This document shows, one piece after another, positions 32,258 through 42,109 of a DNA stretch of 64,000 nucleotides. The position numbers were made by a program, and so were the translations under genes. The stretch comes from Nelumbo lutea (taxonomy: Eukaryota > Streptophyta > Magnoliopsida > Proteales > Nelumbonaceae). How positions within the stretch are numbered: the stretch's first letter is position 1; each line of letters begins with the position of its first letter. The stretch is taken from positions 209,374,348-209,438,347 of the forward strand of contig JAKGHH010000001.1 in assembly GCA_022828595.1 (NCBI GenBank), given 5' to 3'. The notes under the pieces are model-generated. The model worked only from the letters and a program-made list of their open reading frames with translations. It did no database searches and was not told where the DNA came from.

Positions 32258-33254
32258 GTTATGGAAATTTGGGAGTACTGTACTTACATCTTATTTAGAT
32301 TTAAGAAGAAAGATCCAAGAGACCCTAGTGCAATCATCAATAAAAGAGACAAACCATCGTGAGCCAGACACATTTGGAATTGTGGAGGGCCCCATATATC
32401 ACTATGGATCAAAAAGAATGGGACTGAACTTCTCTTGTTACTAATTGGAAAGGGCACACGCTTGTGTTTTGCAAATTCACGCAGATCACAATGAAAATAT
32501 TCAACACTCAATCCTTTAAACAAGGAGGGAATAGTTTTCAGAATTCCAAAAGATGGAAGTCCTAGTCTAAAATGATGAAGCCAAATGGTGTCTTTGTTGG
32601 ATGATGAAAGGAGTGACAGAGATAACTTATCCTGGACAATATTTGATTCGCATGATTCTTCAAGATAGTAGAGTCCATTCTTCTCCTTAGCAAGTCCAAT
32701 CCTCTTCCCTGAATCCTGGTCCTGAAATATAAGTAAGAAGGATAGAAAAGCACATTACAGTTCATGTCATGGGTGAGTTTTTGGATGGATATCAGGTTAG
32801 TGGACAATTTTGGAACATGAAGGACACTTTTTAGTGTAAGTGATGGATTAATATGGATATCCCCAAGGCTAGCTACGGTAGTAAGGGAACCATCTGCAAT
32901 GGCTATTTTTCGATTGCTTGGGCAGGGGGTATAAGTGCTAAAATGTAGTGAGGAGTGAGTCATGTGATCTGTGGCTCCTGAGTCAATAACCCATAAATCC
33001 CTAATAGGTTCATCTGAGACATTTAGTCCGTGAGGAATAGAAAACTTACCTGAGATTGCAAGAGAGCCTATACCACTAGGTTTCTCCAACGATCCCAGAA
33101 GCCCCCTTAACTTTTTGATCTCCTCCTTATTGAACTCGGTCTTGTCTGGAGGCTTTTCTTGGCTCGGCTGATTTGTGGTGAAGTTAGCTTGACTTCGACT
33201 CTTTTGTTGTCTTCCTCGGTAGCCCCATTCCCTATTCGATGGTTTACCATTCAA
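32258..33254 (-). pseudogene. copia-1 protease and integrase N-terminus (broken)
   Basis: Protease: VIDSGATDHMTHSS (active site DSGA present), then a glycine-poor loop ADGSLTTVASLGDI. After a frameshift follows the integrase zinc region, where the HHCC pattern is spoiled: RLGLPSF replaces the usual RLGHPS, and FHCDLREFAKH has R where the last Cys is expected. Then HSDIWGP with the first catalytic Asp. Stops at the frame joints. Confidence 0.8.
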
Positions 33255-33264
33255 CTTCCAACAC

Positions 33265-34090
33265 TTCTCTTTGGTGTGCCTTGGTTTCTTGCAATAGGTA
33301 CACTAAAGAGACTCCTTGTTGTCCCGTGCAGAGGACAAATCTGTCTTCATTCATTCCAGTATTTTCGGTTGTTCCATCCTTGTAGTCATGGTTGAACCTT
33401 CTAGTACTTGGGGTTCAAGCATAACCCCCCTACGGCTTTCTTCAGCACGAATCAGAGAAATAGTCTCATTTAGAGATGTTACCTCTTCTTTGCCCAGAAT
33501 CTGGACCCTAACTTGATCAAATTCTGCATTGAGTCCTGCAAGAAAATCCTAAACGCGATCTTTTTCGATAAACTCTTTAGGATTGCTGCATCCGCTGCAC
33601 ATTTAGTCTCAATGCACCGATAATGATCGTGTTTTTGCCACAGGTTCTGCAGTAAATTTGCATACTCGGTAACTCTCTTGCTGCCTTGTTTAGTTGCTCC
33701 AGTCTTGACTTTGATTTCGTACACTTGTGCTGCATCACGTGCTTTTGAATATGTTTGTCGGATGGCATCCCATATCTCTTTGGCTGTGGATAAAAACATA
33801 CACGTGTCGCTGATTTCAGGGTTCATTGAATTCCATAACCATGACATGATCATGGAGTCAGCTTCGTCCCATGCATCAAATCTTGGATCTCCTTCCTTCG
33901 GTCCCGTCCCTAAGAGATGGCTAAGCTTTCATTTTCCCTTTAAATATGTTCGAACAAACTGAGACCACTTCAAATAATTTTTCCCGTTCAACCTATATGC
34001 TGCCTGAATGTTTTGCAGATCGCTAGATGCTTGATGTGAGGAAACTTCTTCCAATTGTGCAGTGGTATTTGATACAGTGGCTTCTGACAT
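33265..34090 (-). pseudogene. copia-1 gag (broken)
   Basis: Starts MSEATVSNTTAQLEEVS at 34090 and continues AAYRLNGKNYLKWSQFV, SMIMSWLWNSM, STAKEIWDAIRQTYS: the UBN2-type Gag of plant copia. Interrupted by stops near 33929 and 33479. A zinc knuckle CTYCKKPRHTKEKC is encoded around 33255-33300, directly preceded by a TAG. Confidence 0.85.
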
Positions 34091-34189
34091 ATGGGCGGGC
34101 TTCAAGAAAGAGAGAAAAACAGACAATGAAGGTCTGAAAAACTAAGGGTTGGCGATGAAGGCCTAAAGAATATTTCAGCCAATGTAAAA

Positions 34190-34532
34190 AAAAAGGTAAC
34201 TGTAATGCTCCACCAAACTGAAGAGTGGATTGAAACCACTCAAAATCAAAACTGATCCAAACCAAACCAAAGGGATTCAGTAAATCTGCTCTGGGCAACA
34301 CCAGATCTAAGATTTCAGACTGATCTGATGTCTCTACAAAGAGATCCAAGAAAAAAGGATGAATCTGATGGCGCAGCAGTCCAGAAGAAGCAAAAATGTA
34401 GAGTTCAGATCTGTAGCCGATCTCGAAGAAGAATCAAGGACACTCAAGAACCTCCCAAATACTGTTAGAGAGTTCTTGAACCAGCAGCAGAGATGACCAA
34501 AGAGATACTATGTGTGGGTTAAGTTGTGACCA
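34190..34532 (-). promoter_or_regulatory. copia-1 5' leader, shared with copia-3
   Basis: The untranslated leader between PBS and gag matches that of copia-3 (55610-55994) in order and sequence. Shared words include gatccaaaccaaaccaaag, agatctgctctgggc (with one change), ggcgca(g/a)cagtccag and gatctgtagccgatc. This is where packaging and dimerisation signals are expected. Confidence 0.75.
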
Positions 34533-34544
34533 GCTCTGATACCA
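34533..34544 (-). promoter_or_regulatory. copia-1 primer-binding site
   Basis: Minus strand TGGTATCAGAGC, directly adjoining the 5' LTR; complementary to initiator tRNA-Met. Confidence 0.9.
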
Positions 34545-34813
34545 TGTGAAAATTTGAGAGAAAAAATGAATCGATTGTATTATCTTGGAAGGAGCATATA
34601 CACAACTTTATATAGAATTACAGAGCTAATTTACAGGGTGATAAAATAGGAAACTAACTTTCCTAAAAAACCAATTTCTATATCAGTGGGGTTCTCCAAC
34701 TAATATCCCATGATTCTAGGATATCCCATGATTCTAGGAAATTAAGTTTCCTAAACTGATGGACCTAAAATTATGGAGAATCAATCAGAGAGTCAATCTT
34801 CTACTTTCCAACA
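34545..34813 (-). repeat. copia-1 5' LTR
   Basis: 269 bp. Contains a tandem duplication of 18 bp (atatcccatgattctagg) around 34704-34738 that the 3' LTR lacks. Confidence 0.95.
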
Positions 34814-34818
34814 AATGG

Positions 34819-35140
34819 TTTTGGATATTCAACTTGGAGAGGGAAGCACTATGGAAAAGAGTGCAATTACAGGTTGGCCAGCTTTGAGTGGGATTCTAGA
34901 TAAGTGTTTACTTCACATGGAGTTTGTGTTTAAAATAGAGTTTGTATTTAGAATGAGATTATGCAGTTTCAACAATCTTGTATGGAGATGACAAAATTTA
35001 AGGCGGGAGAGCAATCTAGTTTGAGATCTTAGGAGGATGATTGATGTGGAATTAGAAAACTGTGTGAGTTATGCCCAAGACAATGCAGATTGTGCTCCCA
35101 AGTCATTACAATTCCTAATGCTTTGAGATTAAAGGTAATC
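34819..35140. other. Host sequence between elements
   Basis: No gene or repeat recognised between copia-1 and the hAT MITE. Confidence 0.4.
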
Positions 35141-35552
35141 CAGTGTTTTAAAAGGCGTGGGAGGCATACGCCTCCAAAACGTCCTGAGGTGCATGCCAGT
35201 GGTGTTGATACCTTTGAGGCAAATGCCTTATGCACCTCACACACCACATACAAAAAGACAAAAAAAAAAGGAAAGGAAAGAAAGTGAAGGGAAAGAAAAA
35301 GAGAAGAAAAAAGGAGAAAAGAAAGAAAAGGGAAGGGAAGGAAAGAGAAGGGGAAAGAAAGTTTTGGAATAAGACCCCCCTTCAGCTAGTATTCTCATCT
35401 TCATTCTTCTTAATATAAAAGATTTTTATTAAAATAAAGAAAAATGAGATCTTCCTTCCTTTTCTTCCTCCTCCTTCCTTCTCACCCCCCTCCTCTTAAG
35501 GAGGTTTATGCTTCTTTCATTCTGAACTATGCCTCTACGTTTTAAAACACTG
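35141..35552. mobile_element. hAT-type MITE (412 bp)
   Basis: Ends cagtgttttaaaa (35141-35153) and ttttaaaacactg (35540-35552) are inverted repeats. An exact 8-bp target duplication aggtaatc flanks it (35133-35140 and 35553-35560), the hallmark of the hAT superfamily. The arms also share gaggcata words. The inside is GA-rich then CT-rich, non-coding. Confidence 0.9.
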
Positions 35553-35894
35553 AGGTAATCAAGTTGTTTGATGTCCCAAGTTTAGAATACCTTTATTAGA
35601 TAGGGAGATGGAGGAATGTATTGTTTTGTTAAGTTGAAAACAGGAGATAGCACCCTCAGAACTTAATTTGAGATGGCAGGTGTGCAGCAATAGTTGTTTT
35701 ACTGTTAGATCTTGTTACAATTCTATAATTCAGAATCAAGTGGAGAATTCAAGCTTACCAGTATATGTTTGGAGTGAACGAGGAAAATTTCATTAGAGTG
35801 GTAGGCTGACAGTCATTATATTTTTTGGTAAAATATAAAAACCTCCCCTGTAGTTTTGAAAAACCTACAGTTACCTCCCTTCTGTCATTGTCCA

Positions 35895-36359
35895 AGTAGG
35901 CGATCAAGACTACAATCAGCCTTGAACCCTAATAAATTTCAGATTAGAAAAAGTAGAAGAAAAGAAGAGAAAGGGAGAAAAGAGAGGAGAAGAACTGGAG
36001 AAACAAAGGTTGAAAGAAGGGACAGATTCTCAATGATCTACCGCCACTACTCTCTTAGTATTTATAGGTTATGTTCAGTACATAGGGAAAGTGACAGATC
36101 TGCCCTTAGTACTTACATGACAAATAAAAAAAATAAAAAACTGAAATAAATAACAACTGAAATAACAAACTGACCACCGACTGACACTACCATGACTTAC
36201 ATGACAAATAAAAAAAATAAAAAACTGAAATAAATAACAACTGAAATAACAAACTGACCACCAACTGACACTACCATGACTGAAACAAATAATTACACAT
36301 ACTGTCCTACGAACACAGTGGGGACCACAGATGTGGGGCCCACATCAGTGTTCTCTACA
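35895..36359 (-). repeat. copia-2 3' LTR with internal 84-bp tandem duplication
   Basis: 465 bp. Units 36112-36195 and 36196-36279 are nearly identical; the 5' LTR has only one, itself slightly shortened. Confidence 0.92.
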
Positions 36360-36512
36360 CTCCCCTTCAAGTTGGGAATAGATATTTATCATTCCCAACT
36401 TGGATAGGTTTGCCTCTAACTTCTTCCTTGGTACTGCCTTGGTGAGAATATCTGCGAGCTGCATGTTGGATGTGATATACGGGAGACATACTTCTTGTGA
36501 TGAGACCCTCTC

Positions 36513-37950
36513 TCACACAAAATATCGATCAACTTCAATGTGTTTAGTTCTGTCATGCTGCACCGGATTGTGGGCTATATTAATAGCCGCCTGATTATCA
36601 CAATACAACATCAAGGGCTTCTCATAATCAATACCCAACTCTTCAAGTAGTGATCTCAGCCATAGGATTTCAGCCACTCCGTTAGCCATTAACCTATACT
36701 CAGCTTCAGCACTAGAGCAGAAAACAACACTCTGCTTCTTACTCCTCCAAGAGACAAGGTTACCTCCCACAAGGGCACAATAGCCAGAGGTAGACCTCCT
36801 ATCATCAGCACTCCCAGCCCAATCGGCATCTGTATAGACCTCCACCTTCATTTGATTATTGTTCTGGAACAGTATACCTTTACCCGGGCATCTCTTCAAG
36901 TATGCTAATATTCTCTCTGCCGCAAGAAGATGAGTAGTTCTAGGGGAATGCATGTACTGGCTGACAACACTAACTACATAACTGATATCTGGCCGAGTGA
37001 GGCAGAGATATAGGAGCTTTCCAACCAACCGTTGGAACATAACTTTGTCTTCAAGAGGCTCCCCGCCCTCTGCACTAATCTTGTGATTCTGTTCAATGGG
37101 TATATCAACAGCCTTAACACCTAACTTTCCAGTTTCTGCCAATAGATCCAGAACATATTTTCTCTGAGAGATAAAGATACATTGTTTAGATCTAGCAACC
37201 TCAATACCCAAAAAATACTGTAGTTTACCAAGGTCTTTCACCTCAAACTCTTTATGAAGGAGCTGTTTGAGGGACTCAATCTCACTACTACTATTTCCTG
37301 TCACTACAATATCATCCACATACATAGCAAGCAGGGTCGGAGAGGAGTCCACCCTCTTAATGAACAGTGTATGATCTGACTGGGCCTGTACATAACCGAA
37401 TTTTCCAAGGGCTAGTCAGAATTTATCAAAACAGGCTCTAGGTGACTGCTTCAAACCATACAATGCCTTGTTCAGTCGGCAAACCTTCTTACCTGTCTCT
37501 GTATCATAGAATCTAGGAGGCAACTGCATGTAGACCTCTTCCTGTAAGTCTCCATTCAGAAAAGCATTTTTAACATCCATTTGGAACAGGGGCCAAGAAT
37601 GACTTGCTGCAAGGGATAACAGAACTCGGATGGTGGTCATCTTGGCTATTGGGGCAAAAGTCTCCAAGTAGTCTATACCATAAGTCTGGGTGAACCCCTT
37701 TGCAACCATCCGGGCTTTGTACCTTTCAATGGAGCCATTAGCATTATGCTTCACAGTAAATACCCATCTACATCAAACCGGTTTCTTTCCTTTGGGTAGG
37801 TCAACTAGCGCCCAAGTATTATTTTTCAACAGAGCATCCATTTCAACTTGCATTGCATCTTTCCACTCTGGAACTGGTAATGCTTCTTGCACTGTTATTG
37901 GAATAGGGACATTGGCAATGGAAGTGAGATAGGACTGGTAAGAGGGAGAT
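36513..37950 (-). pseudogene. copia-2 RT and RNase H (broken)
   Basis: Reverse transcriptase: WKDAMQVEMDALL, then a TGA at the position of PVxCRWVF, KARMVAKGFTQTYG, VKNAFLNGDLQEEVYM, LYGLKQSPR; a frameshift near 37416; YVDDIVV (near 37304-37324). RNase H: YTDADWAGS, SSAEAEYRLM, CDNQAAINI. The frame ends at 36513, before the usual C-terminus. Confidence 0.88.
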
Positions 37951-38174
37951 AGGCGACCATAGGATAAAAACTGGGAAATGCAGTGAGCTGTAGATGTGGT
38001 GCAATGCCGTTTCCCTTTGCGGACGGCAATAGGGAGGTCAAGGTCATCCGCAGGAGGTAAAGGAACAGTGGAAGGTGTCTTAGTGGGCTCTGGGACTGTA
38101 ATACCTGGATCTGGAGTTGTAGAAGGAATTGGAGTTGGCCTGGACTGCCGATGACTGGGATCAACCTGCCTGCA

Positions 38175-39714
38175 TCACCTGTGATAGACTCTCAACTCCT
38201 GATCCCTCTGACCACCCTTACCATTACAGCCTTCATCACCCAATGGAATAGGTAAGGGAACAACCCCACTCCCACTGCGCTCCCCCTGAGGAAAAAGACC
38301 CAAATCCCCACTCTCATTACTCTCCCCTTGAGGAGAAACCCTAGGATAAAAGGGTGTCTCCTCAAAGAAGGTGACATCCATGGAGACAAACTTCTTCCCT
38401 GAAACAGAATCATAACAGCAATAACCCTTTTGGGTTGTGCATAGCCGAGGAAAATGCATTTGGAGGCCTTAGGGTCAAACTTGGAATGATGGGGCCCGAG
38501 AAGCTGGACGAAACAGTTACAACCAAAGGTTTTAAGGGGAATGGTAAACAACTCCTCGTCTGGGCATAGAAGGGAAAAATGGGTTTTCATATCAAGAACT
38601 CGGGAAGGAACCCGATTAATGAGATATACTGCCGAGAGGATGGCATCATCCCAGAAGCGAATAGGTACATTGGAGGTAAACATAATGCTTCTAGCCACCT
38701 CCAAGATGTTCCTATTCTTCCTTTCAGCAACTCCGTTCTGCGGTGGTGTATGAGGGCAAGTGCTATGGTGAATAACTCCATGATGGAGGTAGGAGGTCAA
38801 TGGCTTAACAAAGTATTCCTTTGCATTATCAGATCTAAGAACTTTGATCTTGGCCCCAAACTGGGTTAGAATCATTTGATGGAAGTTTTGGGTCAGAGCA
38901 GGAACCTCATCTCGAGAATACATAAGGTAGACCCAAGAAAAACGGGTATGGTCATCAACAAACAACAAAAAATATCTGTACCCACCCATAGAAGGGATGT
39001 GATATGGCTCCCAAACATCAGTATGCATAATATCAAAAGAATAATTACTCCTTTTATTACTCAAAGAATAAGATGTTCTACAATGTTTGGCAAGCTCATA
39101 ACTCTCACATCTCAACTTTGACAACTCAACAGACTCAAATAAAGTAGGAAATAGACTCTTCAATGACCGGATAGATAAATGACCTAATCGGTTATGCCAA
39201 AGCATAACCAGACTCACAAACTGAGAAACAAAGGACTTCTTATCCACTGGTTCTTCCCAACAAGAACTCTCCCCGAGCAGATAGATCCCATTCGTCTCAC
39301 GGCCAGTCCCAATCACCTTACTCGTCTCCAAGTCCTGAAAAACACATTGGTCAGGGAAAAATGTTACTGAACAGTTCATATGTTTGGTAATACTACTGAC
39401 TGAAAGCAGGTTAGTATCAAGCTTAGGAAATGCAAGACTGAAGATAGAGAGATAGTATCCGATAACTTGATGTCACCCTTGCTAGAAATGGGAACAAGAG
39501 AGCCATCAACATTGGATACTCTATCTCTACCGGATGACAAGTGATAAGTAGTGAACAATGATGGCAAGCTAGTCATATGGTCGGATGCACCTGAGTCTAT
39601 TACCCAATAGTGTTCAGTATTACCTGGAGCTGAAGCATGGTAAGCTGAGGCTCGAGTACCTGAATGTGCAAAGGCAGATGTGGCAAGGGCCGTTGGTGTG
39701 CTTTTTGTGCCCAA
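38175..39714 (-). pseudogene. copia-2 protease and integrase
   Basis: Protease VIDSGASDHMTSLP with intact active site (near 39600), then a frame change at about 39378. Integrase 38192-39379: zinc region LWHNRLGHLSIRS but CESYELAKHCR in place of CxxC, catalytic residues in IMHTDVWEP, RSDNAKEYF and NGVAERKNR, then YLINRVPSRVLDMKTH. The frame breaks at about 38450 and continues as GYCCYDSVSGKKFVSMDVTF. Confidence 0.88.
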
Positions 39715-39789
39715 CAGTGTTTAGCAGCCCGAACTGCAGCTAAGGTCCCTAGGGGTGTGCTTTTTGTGCCTGACGAGGATGCTGAATCA

Positions 39790-40670
39790 GTATTCACAGC
39801 CACATGAGCATTACCCTTCTTATTTCTCAGTTTTGCTGGGACCAAATGAGGATGCAACTTCCAACAAGTATCTTTTGTGTGCTTGGGTTTCTTGCAATGT
39901 TCACATACCAGGTCCCGTTTATCTTCCTTCTTTCTGTCCCTTTCTGGATCACCCCTGACTTGGGTTTAACAGCTGTCAGGGCTGGGGAAAGAGGCTGAGG
40001 TTGTATCATGACTTTCCGCCTGGTCTCTTCACTATGCACCAAGGAGTATGCTTGAGAAAGGGTCACACTATCTCTGGTCAGTATCTGTTGCCACACAATG
40101 CCATATTCTGAATTCAGGTCAGCTAAGAATTCAAACACCCTATTTGTCTCGACTTGCTTTCTATGAGTCTGTGCATCTCTGGGACTCTCCCACTCAAGGG
40201 TCTCTAGGTGATCAATCTCATGCCACAAGGATTTCAAGGTAGATAAGTAGACAGAAACTAGTTTCTCTCCTTGTTTAAGACTATTCACTTCACACTTCAG
40301 TTCATAGGCTCTGGCAACATTAAGGGGTTGGGAATAGGTTTTTTTCATAACATTCCATATCTCCTTGGCTGTCTTGGCCCACAAGTAATTTCGCTGATAT
40401 GTGGCTACATAGAATTACACAGCATGCCATAACCTAGTAGTTTTCTTGAACCCACTTGGTGTACATCGGATCCTCCTTGGAAGGTTCTTTCACATCTCCC
40501 AAGAGGTAGCCCGGTTTTTCCCTTCCCCTAATAGTCATCATGGCTGATTGGGCCCATTCCAAGTAGTTTGACCCGTCAAATCTCATAGTTGTAATCTGAA
40601 ACCCAGTTTCAGATATACTACCATAACTACTATTCCCAAGACTACCTTCTCCCTGATTTTTAAACTCCAT
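39790..40670 (-). pseudogene. copia-2 gag (broken)
   Basis: Starts MEFKNQGEGSLGNSS at 40670 with FDGSNYLEWAQSAMMTI (UBN2/DUF4219-like Gag), a stop near 40434, then AKEIWNVMKKTYSQPLN and LSTLKSLWHEIDHLE, and a zinc-knuckle region HCKKPKHTKDTCW-like near 39860-39920 (frame-disturbed). Confidence 0.82.
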
Positions 40671-40679
40671 CTTTGGTCA

Positions 40680-41459
40680 AGAACTAGTAGGTACGAACTG
40701 TTAGGGTCACTACATCAGAAAACAGCACTTGGACAGTCTATCACAATCAGAAATCAGTATGGAATTAATGCAGGTCTGATCTGAAACCAATCGGCAACCA
40801 CAGTATATGCATGAAACCAGTATAAATCTGATCTGAAACCAATCGGCAATCACAGTACCAAGCAGTTCGTACAATTTTTCACCCCCTAAAAGAGCTCGAA
40901 ACCAAAAACACGTCTGAAACCAGCTTAGAGAGCAATCTGAGATGCTGGGACAGAATTAGGGTTTCAATCGTAGGTCAGAAATAAGTGCTCAGCTGCACTT
41001 TCCAAGTAGTCCATATAGTTAGGTTTTGTCGTAGGGTCAATGTGAAACCCTAAAACTGATCACCTCTGGGAGAAAACCCTAAAACAAGCACTTTCCAAGA
41101 GGATAGCAAGAGTTTGGCCCAACAAAAAGGTTTGCCGCAAGGTTAATATCAAACCCTAGAACTGAGAGAAAACCCTAAAACAGTTCGGCCGCTCCTTCTA
41201 GATAGGTCCAACCTATCTTCACTGATAGCAGTCTCTAGAAAATAAATAGGACTTACCAAGGTTGCCTGAACCCTAACCTTCTCTGATTCTTCCTGATTAC
41301 CAACACTCTGCAAGCCGTGGCAAGTCTTCAACAGCTGCGAACCTCTTCTGGTAACTTCCAAGAATCAGCCAACGTATTCTTCTTCATAAACTTCCAGCCC
41401 TAGATGGTTCTCATGTGGTCGGCTGGACTAGACTCACATGAGAAACCCTAGATAGATAG
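40680..41459 (-). other. copia-2 5' leader
   Basis: Unrelated to the leaders of copia-1 and -3. It contains a direct repeat (tctgatctgaaaccaatcgg at 40774 and 40827) and a second pair around aaaaccctaaaac (41044-41090, 41160-41180). No coding function recognised. Confidence 0.6.
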
Positions 41460-41471
41460 GCTCTGATACCA
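41460..41471 (-). promoter_or_regulatory. copia-2 primer-binding site
   Basis: Minus strand TGGTATCAGAGC immediately next to the 5' LTR. Confidence 0.9.
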
Positions 41472-41822
41472 AGTAGGCGATCAAGACTACAATCAGCCTT
41501 GAACCCTAATAAATTTTAGATTAGAAAAAGTAGAAGAAAAGAAGAGAAAGGGAGAAAAGAGAGGAGAAGAACTGGAGAAACAAAGGTTGAAAGAAGGGAC
41601 AGATTCTCAATGATCTGCCATCGCCACTCTCTTAGTATTTATAGGTTATGTTCAGTACATAGGGAAAAGGACAGATCTGCCCTTAGTACTTACATGACAA
41701 ATAAAGCAAATAAAAAACTGAAATAACAAACTGACCACCAATTGACACTACCATGACTGAAATAAATAATTACACATACTGTCCTACGAACACAGTGGGG
41801 CCCACATCAGTGTTCTCTACAA
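41472..41822 (-). repeat. copia-2 5' LTR
   Basis: 351 bp; shorter than its partner because it has a single 84-bp-type unit that lacks part of the sequence. Confidence 0.92.
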
Positions 41823-42109
41823 TCCAAAATGAAAAATGCTGGCCTAATGCATTAATTTTTCAAAATACCCATTTACCCTTTGTGCCTAGAAATATGGATA
41901 GAGATATACTAAAATACCCCTGAAAGAACTTTTAACTAAAAAAATTCCCGGGTCAGATTGAAAAGAGTAATGCTATTTTACTTTGTAAGCTCATAAGGAT
42001 TGAGTGAAATCTAGATGGGCAAATTTGGCTTTTTGAATCATGTTGAAGATGTCCTAACAAATAGTAAGGACATTTTTTTTTTTTTCTGAGAACTGTAAAG
42101 TCAAGTGCT

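Larger units (their letters stand above)
29428..34813 (-). mobile_element. Ty1/copia retrotransposon 'copia-1'
   Basis: Complete structure: 3' LTR 29428-29679, polypurine tract 29680-29688 (ctccccctc on the plus strand), pol, gag, leader, PBS 34533-34544 and 5' LTR 34545-34813. The 5-bp target duplication aatgg (29423-29427 and 34814-34818) is exact. Gene order gag-PR-IN-RT-RH is copia. Stops and frameshifts in gag, protease and integrase make it non-autonomous, although integrase core to RNase H is one long open frame. Confidence 0.95.
35895..41822 (-). mobile_element. Ty1/copia retrotransposon 'copia-2'
   Basis: 3' LTR 35895-36359, polypurine tract at 36360 on, pol, gag, leader, PBS 41460-41471, 5' LTR 41472-41822. 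Target duplication gtcca (35890-35894) / atcca (41823-41827), one mismatch. Minus-strand LTR ends are TGTAG...CTACT. Domain order is copia; several stops and frameshifts. Confidence 0.92.

Noticed and set aside
35157..35418. Lys/Glu-rich frames
   Set aside because: Translation of the GA-rich half of the hAT MITE; low complexity.
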